The position numbers and the translations under genes are program-made. From the NCBI RefSeq assembly GCF_025244725.1, contig NZ_CP104203.1, forward strand, positions 1,364,001 through 1,428,000: DNA of 64,000 nucleotides, written 5' to 3'. Positions within the stretch are counted from its first letter, which is position 1; each line of letters begins with the position of its first letter. The DNA comes from Chryseobacterium oranimense (GTDB lineage: Bacteria; Bacteroidota; Bacteroidia; Flavobacteriales; Weeksellaceae). Of the stretch, positions 44,813-53,814 are shown piece after piece. Under the pieces are notes generated by a model, which worked only from the letters and a program-made list of their open reading frames with translations, was not told the DNA's origin and searched no databases.

Positions 44813-44843
44813 AAAACGTATGCCATTCTGACATACGTTGTTA
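44813..44843 (-). terminator. Terminator of the RND efflux operon
   Basis: AACGTATG (44815-44822) and CATACGTT (44832-44839) form an 8-bp stem; on the minus strand TTTTTTGTTGG follows, 20-50 nt after the outer-membrane gene stop. Confidence 0.8.
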
Positions 44844-44861
44844 TTTTTATTGGATGAATTT

Positions 44862-46277
44862 CTATTTCCATCCACCGCCAAGAGCCTGGTAAAGCTCTAC
44901 AGCAGCTTTCATTTTGCTGTATTCCGCATTGGAAATATTCAGTTCTGCGTTTAATGAATTCACACTTGCATTCAAAACCTCAAGATAGTTGGCCATACCG
45001 TAGTTCACAAGCTCCTGAGAGTACTCAACAGAATTTTTATATGCATTAAGCTCTTTCTGCTTCAATTCAATAAAAGAATCCTGAACCGAGAAAACACGGA
45101 TCGCATCTGAAACCTCTTTTCCGGCCGTAAGCACTGTTTTTCTAAAATTCAGATAAGCCGTTTCCTGATTGGCCAGGCTTACTTCATAATTGGTTTTGAT
45201 TGCTCTTCTGTTCAAAATCGGCTGAGCCAAACCTCCCACTACACTTGCAAACAATGAATTTACACTGAATAAATGATCAATATCAAGGGACTGGATTCCT
45301 CCGTTTCCTGTAATTTTTAAAGTAGGATAAAACTGAGCTTTTGCAGCATTGGTTAGTTCAAAAGTATTCATTAAATTATATTCCGCTCTCATTACATCAG
45401 GACGGTTGGCCAGTAGCTGAGCAGGATATCCTAACTTTAAATCAATGGGAACCTGCTGGCTTCTCAATGTTGATCTTTCAATGGTATGGGAAGGCTCTCC
45501 CATCAGCAGACTCATTGTATTCTCCAACAGCTGAATCTGAGTATCCATGTCAATCAGTAAAGACTTGGCATTGAAAACCAATGCTTCACTCTGCTGAACT
45601 GCAACTTCCGTTACTGTTCCTGCAACTTTTAAAGCTTTGGTGGTTTCCAGGTTTTTCTCACGAACTGCAATGGTTTCTGTAATGATTCTTTTCTGATCAT
45701 CAAAAGTCAGCAATTGATAGTAAGCAGAGGCAATTGAGGCAACCAGATCACTTTTAACAGCTTTGTGCGCTGCAACCGTTCCTAAATAGGTTGCTAACTG
45801 GGCTTTTTCCTGAGCTTTCAGTTTACCCCAGAGGTCAGCTTCCCAACCTAAACTTGCTGTAATATCAAGCTGATTGATATACCGTCTCTCTCCAAATAAC
45901 TGCCCGGTCTGTGTATTTAAAGACTGCGTCTGGAAAGAATAGCCGGGCCCCACTGTTAAACTAGGTTCGTAAGCTGCTTTACTCTGCTTTAAATAAGCTT
46001 CCGCAGAATTGATGCTTTGCAGGGCGATCCTTATATCTAAATTATTATCCAAAGCCTTTGAAATATGCTTCTGAAGTATAGGATCTGTAAATATTTCTTT
46101 CCATGAAACATTGGCAATCGTTGTACTGTCAGAAGGCAGCATATCTGTACGGAAAAGCTTTTCGTCCACAACATTTTTCGGTCTTTCGTACTCTTTTCTT
46201 GCCATACAGGAGGTAACGGCACCAAGAATTGCGACTGAAAAAGTTATTCCTTTTATGATGTTTAATAAACTCTTCAT
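44862..46277 (-). CDS. TolC-like outer-membrane efflux lipoprotein (OprM/NodT type)
   Basis: A 471-residue outer-membrane channel with lipobox Cys24 (VTSC). Two OEP repeats, each with long helices, are visible: about 60-260 (LDNNLDIRIALQSINSAEAYLKQSKAAYEPSL...) and about 275-465 (LANRPDVMRAEYNLMNTFELTNAAKAQFYPTLKITGNGGIQS...). It forms the outer end of a tripartite pump with the RND protein and adaptor encoded upstream. A repeat-filled 96-nt gap separates it from the pump gene. Confidence 0.93.
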   Translation of the reverse strand: MKSLLNIIKGITFSVAILGAVTSCMARKEYERPKNVVDEKLFRTDMLPSDSTTIANVSWKEIFTDPILQKHISKALDNNLDIRIALQSINSAEAYLKQSKAAYEPSLTVGPGYSFQTQSLNTQTGQLFGERRYINQLDITASLGWEADLWGKLKAQEKAQLATYLGTVAAHKAVKSDLVASIASAYYQLLTFDDQKRIITETIAVREKNLETTKALKVAGTVTEVAVQQSEALVFNAKSLLIDMDTQIQLLENTMSLLMGEPSHTIERSTLRSQQVPIDLKLGYPAQLLANRPDVMRAEYNLMNTFELTNAAKAQFYPTLKITGNGGIQSLDIDHLFSVNSLFASVVGGLAQPILNRRAIKTNYEVSLANQETAYLNFRKTVLTAGKEVSDAIRVFSVQDSFIELKQKELNAYKNSVEYSQELVNYGMANYLEVLNASVNSLNAELNISNAEYSKMKAAVELYQALGGGWK

Positions 46278-46284
46278 TATTTTT

Positions 46285-46373
46285 AATTAGAAGTTAGAAA
46301 TTAGAAACCAGAGGTTAGAAGCTGAGCATTAGACTAATTTCTAAGCTCTAACTTCTAGCTTCTCTAATTAATT
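46285..46373. repeat. TTAGAAGTTAGA-type inverted repeat inside the RND operon
   Basis: ATTAGAAGTTAGAAATTAGAAA at the left is mirrored by TTTCTAAGCTCTAACTTCTA at the right, forming an imperfect 20-25 bp inverted repeat between pump and outer-membrane genes. It could lower downstream expression or shape mRNA decay. Confidence 0.5.
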
Positions 46374-49300
46374 TTATTCTGCTAAATTGATATCTTCTTT
46401 CTTAATAGGTTTAATTTTTTCCTGTAATGTTTCAAAAATCACATACAGTACCGGAATTACAAATAATCCTAAAATAGTTCCTATCAATAGTCCGATCGCT
46501 GCACCCGTTGCAATAGACCTGTTCCCTACCGCACCGATTCCGCTTGCAAGAACCAGCGGCAACAGACCGAAGATAAAGGCAAAGGAAGTCATCAGAATTG
46601 GTCTTATCCTGGCTTTAGCTGCATTAATGGCAGACATGACAATGGTTTCCCCATGATGTCTTCGCTGGACCGCGAATTCAACGATAAGAATCGCATTTTT
46701 CGCAAGTAGACCCACGAGCATGATCAGGGCAATCTGGAAGTAAATGTTATTTTCCAGACCCATAATTTTCTGTCCGAAATAAGCTCCCATTACCCCGAGA
46801 GGAAGAGAAATAACTACAATCAGCGGAAGGATATAACTTTCATACTGGGCAGAAAGAATAAAGTAAACAAAGATCAAACTTAATCCGAAGATCAGAAGTG
46901 TCTGGGATCCTGAATTTAATTCTTCTCTGGTAAGCCCGGTAAACTCAACTGCGTAGTTTTGGTTCAATGTTTCGTTGGCTACCTGCTGTACAGCAGTAAT
47001 AGCATCTCCGGAACTGTATCCTGCAGAGTTTGCCCCTGTTACTTTAACGGAAGTAAACAGGTTATAACGGCTTACCGATTGAGGTCCGTATGCTTTTTTC
47101 AGGGTAACGAACTGCGAAATCGGAGACATTACTCCTGAACCGGTTCTTACGTATAATTCATTCAGGTTTTCAATGTTTTTTCTGTTTTCAGGAAGCGCCT
47201 GAACCATTACTCTGAACTGTTTTCCGTATTTGGTAAAGTCAGCGGTATAAATACCTCCGATGTACCCCTGCATGGTAGCCAGGATATCACTTACGGAAAC
47301 TCCAAGCTGCTTGGTTAGCGGAACATTGATCTCCATCATATACTGAGGATATTTTGTATTGAATGAAGTCTGGGCAAATTCTATTTCAGGTCTTTCCATC
47401 AGTTTACCGATGAATTCATTGGTTTTATTATCCAGATCTGCATACTCTCCTCCTGACTTATCCAAAAGTACCATCTCGAAACCGGCACTGTTACCAAAAC
47501 CTGGTACACTTGGCGGCTGGAAGAATACTACTTTGGCATCAGGAACAGATCCTACAATTCCAAACAGTTTTTTGGTGATATCATCAGAAGTCTGACCATC
47601 TTTTTTCCTTTCGTCGAATGGTTTTAGTTTAACAAAGGCAAGACCATTGTTACTTCCGTTTCCTGATAAGAATCCTCTACCGGTAGAAATCGTTACGTTC
47701 TGTACTCCCGGAACTTTCAGTGCTTTTGCCTGAAGTGTTTTCAATGCATTGTACGTTCTTTCCATAGAGGCCCCCGGAGGAAGCTGAACGTCTGTAAAGA
47801 TAATTCCTCTGTCTTCTGTAGGTACAAAACCTTTTTTCATGGTGCTGCTCGCCCAGAATAAAATACCTCCGGTCACCGCGAAGATGATCAGGGTTACCCA
47901 TTTATGTCTCAGCAGGAATACAAACCCTCTACCGTAACGCTCAGTAGTTGTTTTGAAAGCAATATTGAATTTATAGAAGAATTTCTGAAGAAAATTAAGT
48001 TTACTGTATTCTTGATGATGCTCTGCATGAGGCTTTAAAAATAGTGAACATAAAACCGGGCTCAGCGTCAAGGCGTTGATTGCAGAAATGATAATCGCTA
48101 TAATCAAAGTAATTCCAAACTGCTGGTAGAATACTCCTGTAGGGCCTGTAATGAATGTTACGGGAATAAATACAGCCGCCATTACCAAAGTAATAGAGAT
48201 AATTGCTCCTGTGATCTCGTCCATTGCTTCTACGGTTGCTTTTTTAGCATCGGAAATACCATGTTCCATCTTCGCATGGACGGCCTCGACGACGACAATG
48301 GCGTCATCCACCACAATACCAATCGCAAGTACCAATGCAAATAAAGTTAAGAGGTTTAATGAATATCCGAATAAATTCAGGAAGAAAAATGCTCCCACAA
48401 TAGATACCGGAACCGCAATGGCCGGAATCAGGGTCGATCTGAAATCCTGAAGGAATATATACACAACAATAAATACAAGAATGAAGGCTTCGATCAGGGT
48501 ATGCACTACCTTGTCGATAGAAGCTTCGAGGAATTCGTTTGTATCAAAGTTAAAGGTATATTTAATTCCCTGCGGAAAAGTTCCTTCCGCCGATTTAAGG
48601 TAAGTTTTAATGTTTTTAATGATCTCCTGGGCATTGGATCCCGGAGTCTGGAAGATCCCCATACTAATGGACGGATTGTTTCCGTTTTCCCCGATTCCTG
48701 TGTAAGACTGGCCTGCCAGCTCTACTTTGGCAACATCTTTCAGCATTAAATTCTGCCCGTCACCAAGGGATTTGATGATGATATTATCATACTGCTCCTT
48801 ATCATTGAATTTACCTACATATTTGATGATATATTCAAAAGAGCTTCCGCTGTTCTGTCCGATAGAACCTGCAGCTGCCTCTCTACTCTGTTCGTTGATG
48901 GCATTGGTAACATCCGTAGGTGTTATGCTGTAAGCTGCCATTTTTGCAGGATCCAGCCAGATTCTCATGGAATAGTTCTTACCACCGAAAACGTTGGCAT
49001 CCCCTACACCGTTGATCCTTTTAAGGTTCGGTATAATGTTAATATTCAGGAAGTTTTGAAGATATACATCATCCAGGTCTTTGTTTTCCGAATAGAAAGA
49101 CATATACATCAGGGCGCTGGTCTGCTGTTTCTGGGTTACTACCCCTGAACGGGTTACTTCGGAAGGAAGAAGCGGTGTTGCTCTGGCTACACGGTTCTGT
49201 ACGTTTACCGCTGCGATATCCGGATCTATTCCTTGTTTAAAGAAAACCTGGATCTGGGCAGAACCGTCGTTTCCGGCACTGGAAGTGATATAATCCATTC

Positions 49301-49520
49301 CTTCTACCCCGTTAATCTGCTCTTCAAGAGGTACTACAACACTTTTCATCACCGTTTCAGCATTGGCTCCTGTATAGTTTGCGGATACACTTACGGTAGG
49401 CGGTGCAATGTCCGGATACTGTGTAACCGGTAACGAGATCAGCCCTAGCACACCGAGAATCACAATCAAAATTGAGATTACGGTAGATAAAACCGGTCTG
49501 TTAATAAAGTTTTTTATCAT
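46374..49520 (-). CDS. RND multidrug efflux pump, HAE1 family (AcrB-like)
   Basis: A 1048-residue inner-membrane proton antiporter. It has the N-terminal helix MIKNFINRPVLSTVISILIVILGVLGLISLPVTQYPDIAPPTVSV, two periplasmic porter/docking halves, and TM4 with the proton-relay Asp pair in LVLAIGIVVDDAIVVVE. AcrB-type motifs GFVPTEDRGIIFTDVQLPPGASMERT and PVLYVIFE close to the end are present. Length is typical. The start codon shares one base with the stop codon of the adaptor gene (TAATG), so they are translationally coupled. Confidence 0.96.
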   Translation of the reverse strand: MIKNFINRPVLSTVISILIVILGVLGLISLPVTQYPDIAPPTVSVSANYTGANAETVMKSVVVPLEEQINGVEGMDYITSSAGNDGSAQIQVFFKQGIDPDIAAVNVQNRVARATPLLPSEVTRSGVVTQKQQTSALMYMSFYSENKDLDDVYLQNFLNINIIPNLKRINGVGDANVFGGKNYSMRIWLDPAKMAAYSITPTDVTNAINEQSREAAAGSIGQNSGSSFEYIIKYVGKFNDKEQYDNIIIKSLGDGQNLMLKDVAKVELAGQSYTGIGENGNNPSISMGIFQTPGSNAQEIIKNIKTYLKSAEGTFPQGIKYTFNFDTNEFLEASIDKVVHTLIEAFILVFIVVYIFLQDFRSTLIPAIAVPVSIVGAFFFLNLFGYSLNLLTLFALVLAIGIVVDDAIVVVEAVHAKMEHGISDAKKATVEAMDEITGAIISITLVMAAVFIPVTFITGPTGVFYQQFGITLIIAIIISAINALTLSPVLCSLFLKPHAEHHQEYSKLNFLQKFFYKFNIAFKTTTERYGRGFVFLLRHKWVTLIIFAVTGGILFWASSTMKKGFVPTEDRGIIFTDVQLPPGASMERTYNALKTLQAKALKVPGVQNVTISTGRGFLSGNGSNNGLAFVKLKPFDERKKDGQTSDDITKKLFGIVGSVPDAKVVFFQPPSVPGFGNSAGFEMVLLDKSGGEYADLDNKTNEFIGKLMERPEIEFAQTSFNTKYPQYMMEINVPLTKQLGVSVSDILATMQGYIGGIYTADFTKYGKQFRVMVQALPENRKNIENLNELYVRTGSGVMSPISQFVTLKKAYGPQSVSRYNLFTSVKVTGANSAGYSSGDAITAVQQVANETLNQNYAVEFTGLTREELNSGSQTLLIFGLSLIFVYFILSAQYESYILPLIVVISLPLGVMGAYFGQKIMGLENNIYFQIALIMLVGLLAKNAILIVEFAVQRRHHGETIVMSAINAAKARIRPILMTSFAFIFGLLPLVLASGIGAVGNRSIATGAAIGLLIGTILGLFVIPVLYVIFETLQEKIKPIKKEDINLAE

Positions 49521-50704
49521 TAGAATTTCGGTTTTATTGATTGAACAAGACTATCCATTTTGATTGGTTTCGGCTTCACAGCTGTTCCCGGTTTTAAGCC
49601 TCCGATACCTGCTGCAATAACTGTTTCTCCTTTATTAACTCCTGATTTGATAAGAGCTAAATTGTCGATTCTGTCAATAACATTTACAACAACATTTTTA
49701 GCAGTATCTTTTTCCACTTTATAGACGTAAACAATACCCTGCTGCTCATAAGTTGCGCTTTCAGGCACAACCAATACATTATCGTAATGTTGTGGGAATC
49801 TTATGGTTCCACTGTTACCGTTACTTAAAAGTTTCTGAGCATTCGTAAAGGCCACTCTGAACTGTATGGTACCGGTGGTAGGATCAATCTGTCCGGTAAT
49901 GGCTTCAATTCTTCCTTTTTCGGGATAAAGGCTTCCATTAGCCAGCTGAAGCTCTACCATCGGAAGGTTTTTGATCTTTTCAGGCATGGATGCTCCCGGA
50001 GATTTTTCAAGGAAATCAAAATATTCTTTTTCATTCATTGAGAAATAGGCGAAAATTTCAGAAGTATCAGAAATCGTCGTCAGTGCAGTCTGGTCAGTCG
50101 GGCCAACCAGACTTCCTACTTTTAATGGAAGTCTTCCAATGACACCTGAAATAGGGGCACGGATGATAGAATATTCTATATTGGCTTCTACCCCTTTATA
50201 ATTGGCAACGGCCTGTCTTTTTGCCGCTGTAGCCTGCTGAAGCTGAGCCTGAGCTTGTGCCAGGTTGGCCTGAGCCGTCTGCAGCTGTACATTGCTGATG
50301 ATATTTTTCTGAACAAGAGGTTTCAGTTTGTTGACTTCCACCTGCGCTGCATTTACAGAGGCCTGTGCAGCTGCAATATTAGATTCTGCAGCCCCGATTC
50401 CAGCTTTGGAAGCAGCGGCATTTTCGGTCAGGATATTGGTTTCAAGGCGGAACAGCGGTTGTCCTTTGGTAACATACTGCCCTTCATCTACGAGTACCTG
50501 GGTAATATATCCCTGTATTTTTGCGCGGACATCATTGTTCACCCTTCCCTGGATGGTAGCCGGGAAGGTTTGATAGCCCACTATATTTTTTGACTCCACA
50601 TTTACTACAGGGTAAGGCTTCGGACCATCCTGTTTTGGAGCTTCTTTTTTGCAGGCTGTCAGTGAAAACGCTGCAATAGAAAGTATAACTAGCTTATTAT
50701 TCAT
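49520..50704 (-). CDS. RND periplasmic adaptor lipoprotein (AcrA-like)
   Basis: A 394-residue membrane-fusion protein with lipobox Cys18 (LTACKKE). In order: beta-barrel/lipoyl half with VRAKIQGYITQVLVDEGQYVTKGQPLFRLE, an alpha-hairpin (about 80-165) rich in Ala/Gln (AAESNIAAAQASVNAAQVEVNKLKPLV), second lipoyl half with YSIIRAPISGVIGRLPLKVGSLV, then beta-barrel and membrane-proximal domains. Directly follows the regulator by one base. Confidence 0.95.
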   Translation of the reverse strand: MNNKLVILSIAAFSLTACKKEAPKQDGPKPYPVVNVESKNIVGYQTFPATIQGRVNNDVRAKIQGYITQVLVDEGQYVTKGQPLFRLETNILTENAAASKAGIGAAESNIAAAQASVNAAQVEVNKLKPLVQKNIISNVQLQTAQANLAQAQAQLQQATAAKRQAVANYKGVEANIEYSIIRAPISGVIGRLPLKVGSLVGPTDQTALTTISDTSEIFAYFSMNEKEYFDFLEKSPGASMPEKIKNLPMVELQLANGSLYPEKGRIEAITGQIDPTTGTIQFRVAFTNAQKLLSNGNSGTIRFPQHYDNVLVVPESATYEQQGIVYVYKVEKDTAKNVVVNVIDRIDNLALIKSGVNKGETVIAAGIGGLKPGTAVKPKPIKMDSLVQSIKPKF

Positions 50705-50705
50705 T

Positions 50706-51161
50706 TTAAAGTTTATTAAGAGATTCCTGAATATTTTCTATGTTTTTGTATAAAAGTGCTTTGTAAGCTTCTATTCGTTCGTTGTATTCATTGTCCTGAT
50801 TTTTTTTAAAGCTGTTCAGGTCATCGAGTAATTTGAGTTCGTCTTTCATTTTCTGAACGATTTTTTCAAATCTGATTTTCTTGTACTCGTCATTGATGAA
50901 AAAATACCGTTTCCGTTCATCCATTTTGTTATGATCGATGATGAGCTGTGCATTCAGCAAGAGTGAAATGCTTGTAGATACAGAGCTTTTGCTCGCACAG
51001 AGTACTTCAACGAATTCATCAAAGGTAATTCCTACTTTTTCATAATCGAAAAGAAGGTAGGCGTAAATCTTTGAAGCTAAAGGCGGTAGGTTGAAAACGG
51101 TGCCGTAAAATTTCACGGCATCCTGAAAAATTTTTTCATCAATTTCTATACTTTGGTGCAT
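50706..51161 (-). CDS. GbsR/MarR-type repressor of the RND operon
   Basis: A 151-residue winged-helix protein. The region about 20-90 (LPPLASKIYAYLLFDYEKVGITFDEFVEVLCASKSSVSTSISLLLNAQLI) is the GbsR-like HTH in which CASKSSVSTSISLL is the recognition helix, followed by the KMDERKRYFFIN wing and a long C-terminal coiled helix. First gene of the operon, and a palindrome lies in its promoter, so it probably represses itself and the pump. Confidence 0.88.
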   Translation of the reverse strand: MHQSIEIDEKIFQDAVKFYGTVFNLPPLASKIYAYLLFDYEKVGITFDEFVEVLCASKSSVSTSISLLLNAQLIIDHNKMDERKRYFFINDEYKKIRFEKIVQKMKDELKLLDDLNSFKKNQDNEYNERIEAYKALLYKNIENIQESLNKL

Positions 51162-51177
51162 AATATAAAAATTTTGA

Positions 51178-51213
51178 CAAAAGTAGAAATTAGTTCAGAA
51201 CTAAACGAACAAA
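51178..51213 (-). promoter_or_regulatory. Promoter and palindromic operator of the RND operon
   Basis: On the minus strand TTTG (51213-51210) and TACTTTTG (51185-51178) form a promoter with a 24-nt spacer. Inside the spacer, 51190-51204, is the perfect odd palindrome TTAGTTC-A-GAACTAA. The regulator ATG is 17 nt downstream of the -7 element. Confidence 0.65.
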
Positions 51214-51277
51214 CATGATAGAGTTTATAAATACAGACTCTTTTAAAAATTCAATGATAGTTGATTTAACTTTTGTC

Positions 51278-51790
51278 TCAAATTATAATCTTCTCAAAGG
51301 CCTTTCTCATTCCGCCTGCCAAAAGTACTTCACCACAATAGGAATAACCTTTGCTTTCAAGGATTTTCAGCATGGCCAGATTATCATAATTGGTATCTAC
51401 TTTTATGCTTTGAATTCCGTGGGATTTTGTAAAATCTTCAATATGGTCAAAAAGTTTTTTTACCATTCCTTTTCCTGCAAATTTTTCGTCAACAGCTACT
51501 CTATGGACAACAACAAATTCTCCGTCGCTCAGCCAGGCCCCTTCGATGGTACTGTAGGCAGGCTCATCATTTAAAATAAGGGCTGCATATACTGCAATTT
51601 CCCCATCAACAGTAAGAACATATCCAAAGCCTTTTGCAATATCACTTTCTACGGTTCCCAAATTGGGATATCCATTCTGCCATTGGGTGCTTCCGTCCTG
51701 CTTTCTTCTTTCGATGGACTGCCGGATTATTCCCCAAATAATATCCCTGTCCTCAATTTCTGCTTTTCTTAGTTTTGTCTCTGAATTCAT
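51278..51790 (-). CDS. GNAT-family N-acetyltransferase
   Basis: A 170-residue acetyltransferase. Strand-loop VVVHRVAVDEKFAGKGMVKKLFDHIEDFTKSHG carries the acetyl-CoA pyrophosphate loop (Q/R-x-x-G-x-G/A variant FAGKG), then IKVDTNYDNLAMLKILESKGY. Substrate unknown. Monocistronic by spacing. It is not similar to the GNAT at 44206 beyond the fold. Confidence 0.88.
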   Translation of the reverse strand: MNSETKLRKAEIEDRDIIWGIIRQSIERRKQDGSTQWQNGYPNLGTVESDIAKGFGYVLTVDGEIAVYAALILNDEPAYSTIEGAWLSDGEFVVVHRVAVDEKFAGKGMVKKLFDHIEDFTKSHGIQSIKVDTNYDNLAMLKILESKGYSYCGEVLLAGGMRKAFEKIII

Positions 51791-51867
51791 TGTTGTGTGG
51801 ATTGTTAAATTGAAAGATTAAATAATTAAAAGATTTAAAATTAGTGTGTGTAATTTATCCTGTTTTT

Positions 51868-51945
51868 AGGTTTTGGCTAAAGCCAATTGTAATGGGTTAT
51901 TAATTTAAGCGGGCTAAAGCCCACCTCTATTGAATATCTAAAAAT
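51868..51945. repeat. Pair of GGCTAAAGCC hairpins (dispersed Flavobacteria-type repeat)
   Basis: TTGGCTAAAGCCAA and, 35 nt further, GGGCTAAAGCCC followed by ACCTCTATTGAAT. Both are short perfect hairpins with a TAAA loop and identical cores. The style is that of dispersed intergenic repeats in this group. Confidence 0.6.
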
Positions 51946-51962
51946 TTGGAATTTTAATTCTC

Positions 51963-52002
51963 ATAATCTATAATCTATAATCTATAATCTATAATCTATA
52001 AT
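51963..52002. repeat. Heptamer tandem repeat (ATAATCT)n
   Basis: Five perfect copies of ATAATCT (51963-51997) plus a partial sixth. It lies upstream of no start codon within 80 nt, in the gap between two minus-strand genes, downstream of the DUF2007 gene. It is probably a slippage-prone spacer. Confidence 0.9.
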
Positions 52003-52023
52003 TAACTATTATTTAATTGAACC

Positions 52024-52062
52024 AAAAAACCGAAAACTAATTAAAATTAATTTTCGGTTCGA
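52024..52062 (-). terminator. Terminator after the DUF2007 gene
   Basis: AACCGAAAA and TTTTCGGTT (52028-52059) form an extended, nearly perfect stem; on the minus strand TTTTTGG follows. Confidence 0.8.
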
Positions 52063-52092
52063 AGTAGTAAAATTTAAAATTATGAAATTGTT

Positions 52093-52323
52093 TTATTGAT
52101 TTTCGCTTTGTTGAAGATATGCATCTATAACTTTAAATGCATCCTTCTCGTCTTCCAGTTTTACCATAATTTTTAGTGACGTTGCGGTAGGCGTTGTCGT
52201 AAAGGTAAGATAACTGTTTTCGACGCTGTTTGTAATTTGTGCATCATCCAATTTAGACTTTATTAGCTGGATTTCTGAAGGCTTATCACTTTCAAAAACC
52301 GATACTCTCGTACTTCTTTCCAT
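52093..52323 (-). CDS. DUF2007-type putative signal-transducing protein
   Basis: A 76-residue protein with the DUF2007 layout: VSVFESDKPSEIQLIKSKLDDAQITNSVEN, then a beta strand and KIMVKLEDEKDAFKVIDAYLQ, giving a ferredoxin-like alpha-beta fold. Members resemble domains that bind regulatory partners; function is unknown. Placed between the lysine catabolic genes and a GNAT gene, with its own terminator. Confidence 0.75.
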   Translation of the reverse strand: MERSTRVSVFESDKPSEIQLIKSKLDDAQITNSVENSYLTFTTTPTATSLKIMVKLEDEKDAFKVIDAYLQQSENQ

Positions 52324-52385
52324 ATTCTATATCGTTTGAGTATCTAAATGTACAATGTTTTTTTTAAAATTACAAATCTTTGATT

Positions 52386-53711
52386 TTAAATTTTATTAAT
52401 ATTATTTTCAATTTTATTCACGGCCAGCTCAATTTCTTCTCTCGTAACATTCAGATGGGGTCTGAAACGAAGTGACTGGTCCCCGCACGAAAGAATGATC
52501 AGCCCGTCTTTGAAAAGCTCATTCATCAGGTGATTTCTTTGTTCTGCTGAAGGAAGGTCAATGGCACACATCAGGCCTCTTCCTCTTGCATTTGAAATCT
52601 TTTCAGGATATTTCTGAGCCAGTTCTTTTAGTTTTTCCAACAGATAGTCTCCCACCACTCTTGCATTTTCAACCAGGTTTTCTTTTTCAATCACTTCCAT
52701 TACCAGCTGGAAACGAAGCATATCGATAAAGTTTCCTCCAAAAGTAGAATTGATTCTTGAACTTTCTCTGAAAACGTTATTCGGGATTTGATCAAATTTT
52801 TCTTTATTGGCTAAAACTCCACAAACCTGCGCTTTTTTACCGAAAGAAATAATATCCGGCTTTGCTGTAAAATGCTGGAATGCCCACATTTTTCCTGTAA
52901 TAGCAATACCTGTCTGAACTTCATCAAAGATCAGCAGGATCTCATTCTGATCACATAGTTTTCTCAAGCCTAGCAGGAACTCGTCTCTGAAGTGATTGTC
53001 GCCACCTTCAGCCTGGATAGGTTCGATAATGATGCATGCCACTTTATCAGGATTCATCAGGATAGCTTCTTCTATCTGTAAAAGAGCCAGTCTTTCATTC
53101 TTTATGGTTTCCTCTAAATTTTCTTCTGTGATCGGGAATTTTAATTTGGGGTTTAAGATTCTCGGCCATTCAAACATTGGGAAATACTGATATTTTCTAG
53201 GATCAGAAGTATTAGTCAAGCTTAAAGTATACCCGCTTCTTCCGTGGAACGCCTGTCTGAAGTGAATACAGATTCCGGCTTCTATCTGAAGTCCTTTTTC
53301 GAAATTCTTGCGTGTTTTCCAGTCAAAGCAGGCCTTCATTGCATTTTCAACGCCTAAAGTTCCTCCTTCAATAAAGAAAGCATACTGCAGTTCTTCAGGA
53401 ATGACCACTCTTTCAAAAACTTCCAGAAAATGGGCATATTCCTCCGAATAGACGTCTGCCAAAGTAGGCTTGTTCACAGCCATTTTCCCCAGCCATTCGG
53501 ATCTTTCCACCAGATAAGGGTGGTTGTAGCCTATGGAAGCGGAGGCAAACATAGAAAACATGTCGAGGTATTCTCTGTCTGTAAGCTTGTCATACAGCCA
53601 TGATCCGTGGGATTTTTCAATGTCCATCACAAAATCAAAGCCGTCTGCCAAAACGTGTCTTCCTACGGTTTCTTTTACTTTATTTACTTTTATATCAATT
53701 GTTTGTTCCAT
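52386..53711 (-). CDS. lat: L-lysine 6-transaminase
   Basis: A 441-residue class III PLP aminotransferase that transfers the epsilon-amino group of lysine to 2-oxoglutarate, giving 2-aminoadipate 6-semialdehyde. GRHVLADGFDFVMDIEKSHGSWLYD at the N-terminus, FIEGGTLGVENAMKACFDWKTRKN, FHGRSGYTLSLTNT, IFDEVQTGIAITGKMWA and the PLP lysine in IISFGKKAQV are the pattern of lysine 6-transaminases and distinguish it from ornithine or acetylornithine enzymes. The adjacent semialdehyde dehydrogenase supports the role. Confidence 0.9.
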   Translation of the reverse strand: MEQTIDIKVNKVKETVGRHVLADGFDFVMDIEKSHGSWLYDKLTDREYLDMFSMFASASIGYNHPYLVERSEWLGKMAVNKPTLADVYSEEYAHFLEVFERVVIPEELQYAFFIEGGTLGVENAMKACFDWKTRKNFEKGLQIEAGICIHFRQAFHGRSGYTLSLTNTSDPRKYQYFPMFEWPRILNPKLKFPITEENLEETIKNERLALLQIEEAILMNPDKVACIIIEPIQAEGGDNHFRDEFLLGLRKLCDQNEILLIFDEVQTGIAITGKMWAFQHFTAKPDIISFGKKAQVCGVLANKEKFDQIPNNVFRESSRINSTFGGNFIDMLRFQLVMEVIEKENLVENARVVGDYLLEKLKELAQKYPEKISNARGRGLMCAIDLPSAEQRNHLMNELFKDGLIILSCGDQSLRFRPHLNVTREEIELAVNKIENNINKI

Positions 53712-53814
53712 AATTAAAATAGTTGTGTGATCTAATAAATTGAATGGCTAAAAACTTAAACATTCAGGTTATTAATTTTTGTTTTTTTGTTTTTTGAATA
53801 CTTAAACTAAATTC

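Noticed and set aside
44862..50704. Idea that the TolC-like protein and adaptor serve the RiPP exporter
   Set aside because: They form a self-contained RND operon with their own regulator and promoter, separated by a tRNA and another operon; linkage alone is too weak.
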